Shown: positions 34,485 to 44,367 of the stretch, piece after piece
Position numbering within the stretch: position 1 is the first letter of the stretch
Layout: each line of letters begins with the position of its first letter
DNA from: Acanthosepion esculentum
Lineage: Eukaryota > Mollusca > Cephalopoda > Sepiida > Sepiidae
Reading direction: 5' to 3'
Assembly (NCBI GenBank): GCA_964036315.1
Contig: OZ038498.1
Location: forward strand, 11,892,339-11,956,338
DNA length: 64,000 bases
Notes under the pieces: generated by a model
Seen by the model: only the letters and a program-made list of their open reading frames with translations
Told to the model about the DNA's origin: nothing
Database searches by the model: none
Program-made: the position numbers and the translations under genes

Positions 34485-34860
34485 TAATATCTTCAAAAAG
34501 CTATCAAAATACAAGGACCTTGAAATTGAAATAAAAAATGTGGCACATGGGAACATCAATAATCCCTGTTGTAGTTGGAGCCCTCGGATTGGTTGGAAAA
34601 GATTTCAGTAGAATGACTGAAGGGATTGCTGAAAACCTATGCCTTAATGAAATACAAAAACATTGTTCTCACGAGTACAGCCCAGACCTTACGAAGGGCT
34701 TTATCTATGTAAAATATGTTTGTTGTTGTTGGGTTTTTTTTTTTTAATTGGTCAGTGGAAAATGTCATGATGCTATTTCTGACCTTAAGTCTTTGGGCGA
34801 GACCCGGAAAGAAATGTGTACAGGCCAGAAATCAAACAAAAAAGAAATAATAATAAAAAG
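34485..34860 (+). mobile_element. R4/Dong-like LINE 3' end with endonuclease motif
   Basis: A short (AAT)n is followed by sequence encoding KYKDLEIEIKNVWHMGTS, then IPVVVGALGLVGKDFSRM. A K-Y-x-D-L-x-x-E-I motif followed by V-V-x-G-A-L-G is characteristic of the restriction-like endonuclease at the C-terminus of R2/R4-type LINEs. This is the longest coding remnant of the endonuclease in the window. The 3' UTR follows to about 34,860. Confidence 0.7.
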
Positions 34861-35089
34861 AAGAAGAAAGGACTAACTATTATTTTTAGCAGCCAAATGT
34901 TCACAAAAATAACAGAGAATTGAACAGAAAAGCAAGAAGCGCAAACAGAGAATTCAAAAAGGGTAAAAGAAGTAATGGTTCGAGAATCAAAATCCATCGA
35001 ATGCCAGACAAATCGATATTGGATATGTCTACGTAGAAGATATCTGTGGAGAGAAATCTACTGTCTATCTCTTAATAGCGGTCCAAGCG
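34861..35089. other. Stretch without recognised genes
   Basis: Purine-rich DNA, no gene seen. Confidence 0.35.
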
Positions 35090-36355
35090 ATGCTATAAGA
35101 ACCAACCATATAAGTATATAAAGGCTAGTGCTATGGGACCTTACCTATAACGACACAGTGAACTCTTCTTGACACTATGAATACTGCGCCTCTCAAGAGA
35201 GAGAGACGAAACGGAATCGAGTCTCTGACTGTTTCCGACTACTGTCGAACTCTCTGCTTTGGCAGAGAGGAACCCGGACGAGGCTTTGCCGAAGGGCAGA
35301 GTTTCGTCCGGGGAGGTAGACAGTCCCTGAACCCGTTTATACGGGTTCTAAATGGGCATATTTTTGGCCGAGCCTACGGTCTCGGAGAACCCACATTAAG
35401 CCGGCCTTGTGCCACATGCGACCCACGTGGGAAGGTTGTTAAATATCGAGACGGAATCGAGTCGTGAGCAGTCTCTGACTGTTTCCGACTTCTGTCGAAC
35501 TCTCTGCTTTGGCAGAGAGGAACTCGGATGAGGCTTTGCCGAAGGGAAAAGTTTCGTCCGGGGAGGTAGACAGTCCCTGAACGCGTTTATACGAGTTCTA
35601 ATAGGCATATTTTTGGCCTAGCCTACGGGCTCGGGGAGCCCACATTAAACTGGCCTTTTGCCACATTCGATCCACGTTGGAGGGTTGTTAAATATCGAGA
35701 CGGAATCGAGTCATGAGCAGTCTCTGACTGTATTGCGTCTTCTGTCAAACTCTCTGTTTTGGCAGAGCGGAACCCGGACGAGGCTTTGCCGAAGGGCAAA
35801 GTTTCGTCCGGAGAGGTAGACAGTCCCTGAACCCGTTTATGCGGGTTCTAAATGGGCATATTTTTGGCCAACGGGCTCGGGGAGCCAACATTAAACCGGC
35901 CTTGTGCCACATGCGACACACGTGGGAGGGTTGTTAAATATCGAGATGGAATCGAGTCATGAGCAGTCTCTGACTGTTTGCGACTTCTGTCGAAATCTCT
36001 GTTTTGGCAGAGAGGAACCCGGACGAGGCTTTGCCGAGGGGCAGGGTTTCGTCCGGGGAGGTGGACAGTCCCTGAACCCGTTTATACGGGTTCTAAATGG
36101 GCATATTTTTGGCCGAGCCTACGGGCTCGAAGAACCCACATTAAGCCGGCCTTGTGCCACATGCGACCCACGTGGGAGGGTTGTTAAATATCGAGACGGA
36201 ATCGAGTCGAGCCGATAGTAATTCACTCCAAACCAGACTGACAGTCATACTAACACCTTCCACATCTTGTATTATTATTCTGTGTAATATATCTTTGTTA
36301 TTTCTACTCTTGTGTTCGTGTTGTTCTTCCTTGGTCCTAGCCTTGGACCATAACA
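35090..36355 (+). mobile_element. LTR-like or LINE-derived block containing a hairpin-rich array
   Basis: It begins with AACCATATAAGTATATAAAGG, a TATA-like region at about 35,106-35,126, which resembles GACCATATAAATATGG at 54,420. It ends with GTCCTAGCCTTGGACCATAACA. The interior is the 245-bp tandem array. Whether this is a solo LTR, a retroelement leader or amplified LINE 3' UTR is unresolved. Confidence 0.35.
35205..36205 (+). repeat. Hairpin-rich tandem array, four units of 240-250 bp
   Basis: ACGGAATCGA-type markers at 35,211, 35,451, 35,700, 35,946 and 36,196 give periods of 240, 249, 246 and 250. Each unit can form TCTCTGC/GCAGAGA, a long hairpin CCCGGACGA/TCGTCCGGG enclosing TGCC/GGCA, and AACCCG/CGGGTT. 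It ends in GGCCTTGTGCCACATGCGAC. A single diverged copy lies on the minus strand at 52,905-53,085. Confidence 0.85.
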
Positions 36356-36922
36356 GCTAGTATAGGTAGAATTCAGAAAGGCAGTAAATGTGAAGTAGGA
36401 ATAAAAATGAACCATACATAAGGAAATAGCTTTTAGTCTAGATGGAAAGGACGTGTAACAGAGTAAAACGGAAGATTTCCCTATAAAATGGCGGTGTAAA
36501 TATGCTGGGTTAATTGAATGTAACTCAGTCAAGTCGGATGAAATGAATGACCATAAAATGTTCAGGAGTTAAATGTAAAGGGCAGGAATTTGGTAAAGGA
36601 CATAAACCCGTGGATAGTATCGATATTGAATCCCTGGACACGGGGGGGGGACTCTAATCTGCGGACATGGAAAGTAATGACCATGCGCAAAATACCAGAG
36701 GGAGGACAACGATAGACGATATACAAAAAAAAATGAAAGAACTTTTATGATTCATCAGTAATTAGGACACAGTCCAAATAGAACAAAAAAGAGATTTGAA
36801 AAATACGGATAACATTGAGACGAATTTATTTTAAAAATCACAAGAAACGCCTCATCAAGAAAGGAAACGAGCGAAAAATGTAGTAAAAAAATACAAAATA
36901 AATTTAGGTAAAGAAAACTGTC
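36356..36922. other. Stretch without recognised genes
   Basis: Nothing recognised. Confidence 0.4.
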
Positions 36923-37308
36923 CTTGGAGGATTAAACGGCAAATACAAATCACAGCCGACGAATAACCGTGAACGACGGTTATGCAGAAGACACCTCTAT
37001 TGAGAAACGCAGTCTCTGATAACTTAGGTGTTCATAGTTGGTACAAGATTTCGGTAGACTGATTGAAGTGATTCCCGGAAACCCATGCCTTAAAGAAATA
37101 TACAATATTGTTCTCACGAGTACAGCCCACACCTTACGAAGGGTTTTATCTATGTGTGTGTATTTTTTTAATTGAACAGTGGAAAATGTCATGATGCCAT
37201 TTCTAACCTTAGGTCTCTCATGAAGAATTAAACGGCAAATACAAACCACAGCCAACGAATGACCGTGGACAACGATTGCGCAGAGGACACTTCTATTGAG
37301 AAATCGGG
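36923..37308 (+). mobile_element. R4/Dong-like LINE 3' fragment between 85-bp direct repeats
   Basis: The fragment at about 37,009-37,222 encodes GNPCLKEIYNIVLTSTAHTL-like sequence and the UTR block GAAAATGTCATGATGCCATT. On both sides lies the same roughly 85-bp sequence (36,923-37,008 and 37,223-37,308) starting GGATTAAACGGCAAATACAA or GAATTAAACGGCAAATACAA, about 85 percent identical. The right-hand copy joins the Gypsy element. Confidence 0.6.
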
Positions 37309-38215
37309 ACGTTTTGGCAATAACGTTTTTGGATGTAAAGGTAATGTTGTTCTTATTTTCCTTCCCATAATTAATTCAGTTGTGCTGGCACTTGTAGCTT
37401 GAACTGGCGTACTCCGGTATGACTTTATGCTTGAAATGTCTCTGCTTGTCTATGTCTTAGCTATTTTAACAGCACTTTCCGCGTCTCCATTTGCTTGAGG
37501 ATAATGTGCACTTGATGCTATGTATCTGTCTATATTTCTGATATGAGGTATTATGTACATTATTTACATTATTCGGACTATTGTTCTCATCTTTGTCGCC
37601 ATATTTATTACAACGTTTCGGCCGTTGTACGCTCCGGCCTTCTTCATGTGGTTGAACTGAACCCTTTATTTCGCTCACTGGGGTAGACTGTTCTAGCCCC
37701 ACGTGCCAAGTTTAATGGATCTCAGTTATCAGTTATCTCCTGTTTATTTCCCTCTGAAAGTTCTCCACTGCCTTAACCGGGTATTGAACTCACACTCTGT
37801 CCCCAGTGAGCGAAATAAAGGGTTCAGTTCGACATTCCAACCACCTGAAGAAGGCCGGAGCGTACAATGGCCGAAACGTTGTAATAACTATGGCGACAAA
37901 GATGAAGACAATAGTCCTAATAATGTAAATAATGTTGATGCTCTGTGTTTAAATCCATAACTGTCTGTAAAATCTTTGAAAGCGTAACTTGAGAATTGTT
38001 TCCCATTATCACTGACAAATTCAATAGGAATTCCACAACGCAAGAAGAAATTTTTCAACTTCCCTATAAAGCATTCCCTTATTATTGGATTATGCTTTGC
38101 TATTTCTATATATCTTCAGAAATAATATATTACAACAATATATTGGTGCCCTTGTTGACTGAAAATGTCTGTACGAATTCTTTGTCATGGACCTTGAGAA
38201 AGTGGGCTTACTGAT
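37290..38215 (-). pseudogene. Ty3/Gypsy integrase core, interrupted by an inverted SINE pair
   Basis: Minus-strand pieces are FLRCGIPIEFVSDNGKQFSS, carrying a catalytic Asp (V-S-D-N-G), on the 38,215-37,943 side. On the 37,519-37,290 side is AHYPQANGDAESAVKIAK, carrying the final catalytic Glu (N-G-x-x-E). Integrase inserts the cDNA into the host genome. The insertion at 37,520-37,934 separates the two and is flanked by the 8-bp direct repeat TTGATGCT at 37,512-37,519 and 37,935-37,942. Several stops and frameshifts also occur, so the gene is dead. Confidence 0.8.
37520..37934. mobile_element. Inverted SINE-B pair inserted in the integrase
   Basis: The minus copy, from about 37,800 down to 37,520, has a partial tRNA head (GAGTTCAATACCCGG) and full body. 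The plus copy, 37,800-37,934, has the body only. Both contain GAAATAAAGGGTTCAG, GAAGAAGGCCGGAGCGTACA and GAAACGTTGTAATAA. The pair is bounded by the 8-bp target-site duplication TTGATGCT, so it appears to have inserted as one unit. Confidence 0.85.
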
Positions 38216-38279
38216 TTTTCTTTTTTATTTGTTCGACGGTGTATGTTGCAAAACTATCATTTTTTTTATATATACTCCT

Positions 38280-38613
38280 CCAACTCCTGAGATATTTTAG
38301 GTCACAACACCGATTCTTTGGCTCCCTCACGGTATTTGTTTATTTCCAAGTGACCATTATGAAGTGTCTTTAATATTTCTGGTCTGAGTTTTTCAGGTAT
38401 GACAATTTTGTTCTGAAACCAAAGTAAATTGTCATAAACTGACAATTCATTGCAATTTGAAAAATATGGCCTTATACCTTCTTTTATTCTTCCATCTTTG
38501 TGTGTCCATCCATTTAGTGTGAGACGTATTCTTTCCCGTAATACAGTCTCCTGTTGAGTAGCTACTTTTATTTCATTTAATTTCTTATCAGATGCTGGTC
38601 TGGGTCTTGACAT
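38280..38613 (-). pseudogene. Ty3/Gypsy integrase zinc-binding (H2C2) region
   Basis: The frame contains LTLNGWTHKDGRIKEGIRPY and RPEILKTLHNGHLEINKYRE. H-x3-5-H at LHNGHLE and the block before it are typical of the linker and H2C2 domain preceding the integrase core in Gypsy elements. A stop just after KESVL breaks the frame. Confidence 0.75.
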
Positions 38614-38757
38614 GCATTCTTTGTATACGCCAACATCTTTGCTAGTATTAATATCAGTTCCATATCCGACATATAGAACCTCTTGATAGTATCTCAGGTA
38701 CGACTAGCGCTTTCTTTGGAGCGTGTTCTGCTACTGGATTATATCTTCTTAGTCTTA

Positions 38758-38940
38758 TCAGAAGTTTTGACATCGTAATGGGGTATTATACAGATCATGT
38801 GCATTTATTAACAGTATAAGTGGTTTGTTGTCCGTTAACAGTTTAAGGGATTCGAGTCCTGTAAAATTTCTGTCAAACTTCTGACATAAACAACTCAAAT
38901 ACTCCTTTTCAATTTCCTCTATTGAGTGTGCGTTAGGCAA
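38758..38940 (-). pseudogene. Ty3/Gypsy RNase H fragment
   Basis: IEEIEKEYLSCLCQKFDRNF and SLKLLTDNKPLILLIN match the E-K-E and L-L-T-D-N/H-K-P-L blocks of Gypsy RNase H, which degrades the RNA strand during reverse transcription. It is fragmentary and out of frame with its neighbours. Confidence 0.75.
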
Positions 38941-38952
38941 ATGCTATTATTT

Positions 38953-39252
38953 TCAAATTTCCATGTATTTTTTTTTAAATAGAACTGCTCCAAGACTATA
39001 ACTGCTAGCGTCAGCTCTAACTACTGTAGGTCTGATTGGTTCAGAGTTGGATAGAATCGGTTCTTGCGTTAGTAATTTCTTTACTCTTTTAAAAGAATTC
39101 TCTTGTGGGTAATACCACACAGATACAATGTCCTTCTTCAATAATTTCGTCATTGGCTGTATTGTTTCAGACAAGTTTGGTAAGAATTTTCCTAAGTACC
39201 TAACCATGCCAATTATACGACGTAATTCAGGTAAATTTGTAGATGCAGGCAA
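38953..39252 (-). pseudogene. Ty3/Gypsy reverse transcriptase C-terminus and connection to RNase H
   Basis: LPELRRIIGMVRYLGKFLPN is the conserved L-R-x-x-x-G-x-x-x-Y-x-x-x-F block after the polymerase fingers and palm. RADASSYSLGAVLF holds the first RNase H Asp (D-A-S-x-x-x-L-G-A). The frame is open over 99 codons. Confidence 0.8.
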
Positions 39253-39399
39253 TTTCTGAAAGGCTTTTAGTCTTTCCTTACTTTCCGTCTCCAGAAATTA
39301 TGTGTCCAAAATATTCTAGTCATGTCTTTCTGAATTCACACTTTTCTTTATTAAACTTGAGTCCGGATTTTTGTAATGTTTTAAGAACAGTTCTTAGTC

Positions 39400-39640
39400 T
39401 TTCGTCGTCTTCTTCTATAGATTAGTACATCATCGATAATTGTTTCGACTCCTTGAATATATTTAAATAATTCTGACAATTTTCTTTGAAAGGTTTCTGG
39501 AGCCAATGTTATACCAAAAGGTAATCTTTTGAAGCCATATCTCCCAAAAGGATTAATGAAAACTTTATTTATTCATCGGAATTTGGTACCAATATAGATC
39601 GGTCTTGTTTGTTTTTTTTACATCTTCGGTTGGACTCAAC
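39400..39640 (-). pseudogene. Ty3/Gypsy reverse transcriptase palm, decayed
   Basis: INPFGRYGFKRLPFGITLAP and then FKYIQGVETIIDDVLIY contain the F-x-R-L-P-F-G block and an I-D-D catalytic motif where Y-x-D-D is usual. Frameshifts separate it from the neighbouring segments. Confidence 0.75.
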
Positions 39641-39949
39641 TTGAGTCCGGCATGTTCTTGTAGTTGGAAATTCTTCTAGCAGGAATAAACAGCACGTGTT
39701 CCTAATTTAACAACACGTAAACACCCGGCCCTCTACACTGTAACCTTTTCAATAATTTCCTCGTCTCTCTGTCTATTCAATTCTTCCATCACCTTTGATA
39801 AAATAGGGAATGAGACTCTCCTAGTTGTCGTTACACGGTAGAGTGACGTGTCTTTTTTTTTCAGGACTATTTTAACTATGTCTTCTTTCATACAACCTCC
39901 AGTGTCAAATGAAGTTCACTGTTCAATTTTGTCTAAATGTTTCACTAAA

Positions 39950-40200
39950 TACATTTTTACAAACGATTTTTTCTAGACAATAAGTTCTCTTCCTTTACAC
40001 ATCTGATGACATATATTTCCAAATTATATTTGTCCTTAAATTCTTCTGTGACGATATTACATTTTCCACTGCATTGAACTATTCCGCCGGGACATGTGAA
40101 GATGCCATTTACTGGTTTTAATATAGGTTGTTCTCTCAGGTTTTTTGTAAGTTTAGGTTGAGATACTGTTTATATCTTCTCATGTGTCGATTTTAAAATT
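39950..40200 (-). pseudogene. Ty3/Gypsy aspartic protease region with mutated active site
   Basis: The minus strand at 40,188-40,170 reads D-T-stop-E-D-I-N, where D-S/T-G-A-D/S is expected, so the active-site Gly codon has become TGA. Downstream, GIFTCPGGIVQCSGKC and IVTEEFKDKYNLEIYVI resemble the region between protease and reverse transcriptase. Confidence 0.55.
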
Positions 40201-40480
40201 GCCCCCCCTCCGTTTTACAATTTTTTGCCTTTTTATACCACGGATCATTTAAATTTCCTTCTGTCAGCTCTCCGAGAAAATATCTCTTTTCTTGATTTAC
40301 TGTCTCTATCATATTAGTTTCAGATCTGAACGCCACAGCGAAATGAGTCATTTTCTCGCATTTCTTGCACTGCTTTCCTTTCGCGGGACAGTTTTTAAAA
40401 TTCTGTTTTTTATTTCCTCTACGGCAATTACTACTGTTGTTCTTTCCACGAGTGACAGAACTAATTTCAACTTGGAACAA
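40193..40480 (-). pseudogene. Ty3/Gypsy Gag nucleocapsid zinc knuckle, degenerate
   Basis: C-R-R-G-N...C and then KGKQCKKCEKMTHFAVAFRS represent two CCHC-type knuckles. In the second, C-x2-C-x4-H-x4-F has lost its last Cys, and the first lacks its second Cys. The knuckle binds retroelement RNA when intact. The 17-bp satellite abuts it upstream. Confidence 0.7.
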
Positions 40481-40945
40481 ATTTCAACTCGGAACTAATT
40501 TAAACTCGGAACTAATTTCAACTCGGAACTAATTTTAACTCGGAACTAATTTCAACTTGGAACTAATTTCAGCTTGGAACTAATTTCAACTCGGAACTAA
40601 TTTTAACTCGGAACTAATTTTAACTAGGAATTAATTTCAACTCGGAACTAATTTCAACTCGGAACTAATTTCAGCTCGGAACTAATTTCAGCTTGGAACT
40701 AATTTCAACTCGAAATTTCAGCTTGGAACTAATTTCAACTCGGAATTAATTTCAACACGCAATTAATTTCAACTCGGAACTAATTTCAACTCGGAACTAA
40801 TTTCAGCTTGGAACTAATTTCAACTCGGAACTAATTTCAACTCGGAATTAATTTCAACTCGCAATGAATTTCACCTCGGAACTAATTTCAACTCGGAACT
40901 AAATTTAGCTCGGAACTAATTTCAACTCGGAACTAATTTCAACTT
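40455..40945. repeat. 17-bp satellite (AACTAATTTCAACTCGG) inside Gypsy gag
   Basis: About 29 units of 17 bp with small variants (TTGG for TCGG, AGCT for AACT). It lies between the capsid-like part (41,714-41,180) and the nucleocapsid region (40,480-40,193). Confidence 0.9.
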
Positions 40946-41179
40946 GATCTAAAATCAAATTATCAATTTGCGTGAATTCCTAAACAAAATGCAATGAGTT
41001 GGTGTTAATTTTTTAATTTATCATTAAAAATCCTTAGTAGATAAGATAATTCAGAGTTCATCTTTTCTGTAACTTTCATTAATTAGTTCCGATTTTAAAT
41101 TAATTCCGAGTTGAAATTAATTCTTCACTTCCTTTCTACATGTTCTTTTTAATTTTGTATCTCGTAGGTTGCTCTGGAT

Positions 41180-41714
41180 CATTCCTCTACATGTTTCTCG
41201 TAGAATTCTTCCATTTGAGATTTTATTTGCTCACTGCTCCTGGCAATCTCCGTAGTTTTCTCGAATTTCAAATCAGGAATTAGTTGTTATCTTTCGGATA
41301 TGTCTTTATTCTGTAGTCCTATCGCAAGACAGTCATTGATTTAGTCATTTTTCGTTGGAAACTCACATACTTCTGCTGATTCGTACAATGCGCAAATAAA
41401 AGTTTTACTGCTTCTCCTGGTAATTGAACTCGAAGATAAAATGTTGCCCTTTCATGAATGATATATCTTTTAGGCATGAAGGAGGTATTGAATTTTTCCA
41501 AAATTGAATCGTACACATTTGCGTCTTCTGGTCGTGAGAAAGAAAATGTCTGGAATATATTTTCGGTTTCGCTTCCCATGCAATATATTAACATACTTGC
41601 TTGAGTTGTGTTATCTTCTTTTGCTTCTCAAAAACGCATGAATCTCTTCGACCATTCCTGCCAATTTTCCTTGTTTGCAAAATCGAACAGCTCTGGTGTA
41701 GTTAATTTTAACAT
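41180..41714 (-). pseudogene. Ty3/Gypsy Gag, capsid-like region
   Basis: It starts at the ATG at 41,714 with KLTTPELFDFANKENWQEW. An in-frame stop lies at 41,630-41,628, then SMLIYCMGSETENIFQTFSF and IHERATFYLRVQLPGEAVKL. These are typical of Gypsy/Mag-type Gag. The frame shifts near 41,320 and continues as LAIGLQNKDISER and KSQMEEFYEKHVEE. Gag would assemble the particle in the cytoplasm. The stop and frameshift predict a dead copy. Confidence 0.75.
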
Positions 41715-41779
41715 TTTTTTGCCAATAAACTAATTTTTTTCGAATTGGTCCTGTTCTAGAAAATAATTTTCTTCTTTTA

Positions 41780-42010
41780 GAAAGAATCCCTCTCTGACAC
41801 CGTGTTCCATTTGGATTCGGGTGGAAAGATATACGATACTGGCCACTGGAAAATCGAAGCAACACAAAGACGACACCACACGTGGTAAACCTAACAACTC
41901 ATTTATTTAAATTGATCCCAGAATTCCCTAGTGGCACCGGAAGTCCTTACAATCATCTTCGTCATTATTAATATTGTTATAACAGGTATTAAACAAGACA
42001 ACCTTTCATC
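41780..42010 (-). mobile_element. Possible 5' LTR edge and primer-binding site of the Gypsy element
   Basis: Just upstream of gag the minus strand reads GGTGTCAGAGAGGGATTC at about 41,803-41,786, similar to the tRNA-complementary site common after Gypsy LTRs. Sequence above 41,805 would then be LTR. No matching 3' LTR was found, so this remains tentative. Confidence 0.4.
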
Positions 42011-42290
42011 AAACCCTACAGAATGTGCCAGAAAATCACAAAATGAAATACAAAATAAGAAAAAAAAACATCAATTAAACTCTTCCAGAAGTAATAACTA
42101 AATATTAGCAGCAGATGGAAATAGAAAGGAAACTAATTATATCACCAGGATCTGATCCCATGGTGGGGGGGGGGGTTAAGGGAATGCACTTTTAAACGCG
42201 TCTTTGTTAAAGTGGGTGTTCCAGACGTTCGAGTGCGTGTGCAGATAGATACACCCAAACAGATTGTGTCTATTGTTACTGAAGAGTCTG
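42011..42290. other. Stretch without recognised genes
   Basis: Contains a ten-base G run near 42,165. Nothing else seen. Confidence 0.35.
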
Positions 42291-42725
42291 AAGAAGAAGA
42301 AGAAGAAGAAGAAGAAGAAGAAGAAGAAGAAGAAGAAGAAGAAGAAGGAGGAGGAGGTTGAGGAGGAGGTTGAGGAGGAGGAGGAGTAAGGAAAACAAGA
42401 AGTATGAGGAAGAAGAAGAAAAAGACGGAGGAGGAGGAAGAGGAAGAAAAAGAAAAAGACGGATGAGGAGGAGGAGGAGGAGGAGGAAGAAGAAGACGAA
42501 GAAGAAGAAGAAGAAGAAGAAGAAGACGGAGGATGAGGAAGAAGAACAAGAAGAAGATTGAGGAAGAAGAAGAAGAAGAATAAGGAGGAGAAGAAGAAGA
42601 AGATGAGGAAAAGAACAAGAAGAAGAAGAAGACAGAGGATGAGAATGAAGAAGAAGAGGAGCAGGAGGAGAAGAAGACGAAGACGGAGGATGAGGAAGAA
42701 GAAGAGGATGAGGAAGAGGAAGAAT
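42291..42725. repeat. (GAA)n/(GAG)n purine-rich trinucleotide tract
   Basis: Over 400 bp of GAA, GAG and GAC triplets. The minus strand gives long serine- and leucine-rich open frames that are composition artefacts. Confidence 0.95.
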
Positions 42726-43928
42726 TAGGAGAGTTGGTAATGAGCACAAATTGAGCTTTTAAATAGATACACAATTACAAACACACACACACACACACAC
42801 ATACATGCAGAAACACCTTATATAAATTCTAAAATATACTAATTTATGACCTGGCTAGTGATTGCAATAGTTGCGTATCCAAATGATGTCGAGTAGTTCG
42901 AGCGCAGGTAAAAGTCAACATTTCGAATGCAGATTTTCTCGGTAGACAACTTTCCTACCTACTTCTGCACCTACTCAAAAGCACCTAAGATGTTGTCAAC
43001 GAAATCCCTTCAATCTGATTTCAGATCTCAGATATTTCTGTTAGTTCTAAGTAGAAAATAATTGCAATTTATAATTTTTATTTTTTTATTATCATTGAGA
43101 TCTCACTCGTTTAAATACAAAAAGCTTCTATGTTCTGTTTGCACATCGAAAGCTTCTACAAAGTGGCTAAATTTAAAAATAATAATCTTCATAAATTTAT
43201 GTTTTGTTTCACAACGCAACGTTGCGACAATTCGTCTGTCAGCCAGTTTTTGCCTCTTGGACAGGAATTCTTAATGTGCATTTTATTATCTTTACGATGC
43301 TGGTTATTGATTATATTTTGGCATTGCAAAAGACTATGGAGGACAACAGTTGCCGTAATTAGTGGATTTTGCAGTAAGAGTAAAAGTAGGAAGCAGCAGC
43401 GACAGCAGCAGCAAAATAGTGGTCGTCGTCATAAGAGAAATAATGGAGGTGGGAAACAAAGCGAACGACACGGTTGATACATCACACCAGCATTATTTAA
43501 AAATAATATGATCTCCGATAACATTAAAACAATTACAATGTTACGTAAATATTATAGTTTGTGTATGCGCATGCGCGACTGTATTAGATCCAATGATATG
43601 AATCTTCCTATCTAATTGTATTTCGAGAAACGTAAAATAAAGAATAGAATCTGCCAAGTGGAAGGATTTTGCGAGCAGAATTATGATTGCTGCTTTTATT
43701 CTTGCTATCTCGCTTTTCAAAGGTGTCCATGTTAACTTCTTAATTCGTATATAAATCTGTTTATGCGCTTACACAAATAGGTATGAGCGGTCGGTAAATC
43801 CGACTTTATACTCACAAGGGAAATGCATGTAGTAAAGCAACTATCAGTCGATTGATGTATCGATCTATTCTTTAATCATCTATCAAACAATCGATCCAGT
43901 TGTCTCTATCATTATATATAAATGCGCG

Positions 43929-43934
<6 letters not shown>
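42726..43934. other. Stretch without recognised genes
   Basis: (AC)n at 42,781-42,802. A 115-codon open frame at 43,130-43,477 ends in Q-rich sequence from CAG repeats and matches nothing recognised. Confidence 0.45.
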
Positions 43935-43991
<57 letters not shown>

Positions 43992-44126
43992 AAGAGAAAG
44001 AGAATATGATATAAACTCTATATCAAATTAATGGTGAGTAATTGAATGACGAAATGAAATATTTCTATGTGACGCGTTTCGACCTTCGAAAGGACTTCCT
44101 CAAATTAAATAATATTTATTGATGGA

Positions 44127-44171
<45 letters not shown>

Positions 44172-44299
44172 AGAGAGAAGAGAACAAAGTGAGGAGAATT
44201 AGATTGTGTTGGACTCCTCTTTCAAGTGAGTAAAACAGTTTCTATTGAAAGTCAGTATTCTAAATTCAAGCATTTACCTGAGTTCAACCACTGATCATA

Positions 44300-44365
<66 letters not shown>
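43935..44365. repeat. Three (AT)n tracts with intervening dispersed repeats
   Basis: (AT)n at 43,935-43,989, 44,131-44,167 and 44,312-44,363. The first interval carries a hammerhead-like motif on the minus strand (44,076-44,103). The second contains GAGAATTAGATTGTG and CAAGTGAGTAAAACAG of unknown origin. Confidence 0.8.

Positions 44366-44367
<2 letters not shown>

Noticed and set aside
35295..35320. GGACGAAAC on the minus strand of the 245-bp unit as a hammerhead
   Set aside because: No CTGANGA lies at the required distance and the bases belong to a different long hairpin.
35177..36218. Open frames of about 100 codons in the 245-bp array
   Set aside because: They repeat with the array, shift with unit length, and show no family similarity.
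42142..42774. 210-codon serine-rich minus-strand frame
   Set aside because: It is a translation of (GAA)n/(GAG)n; composition only.
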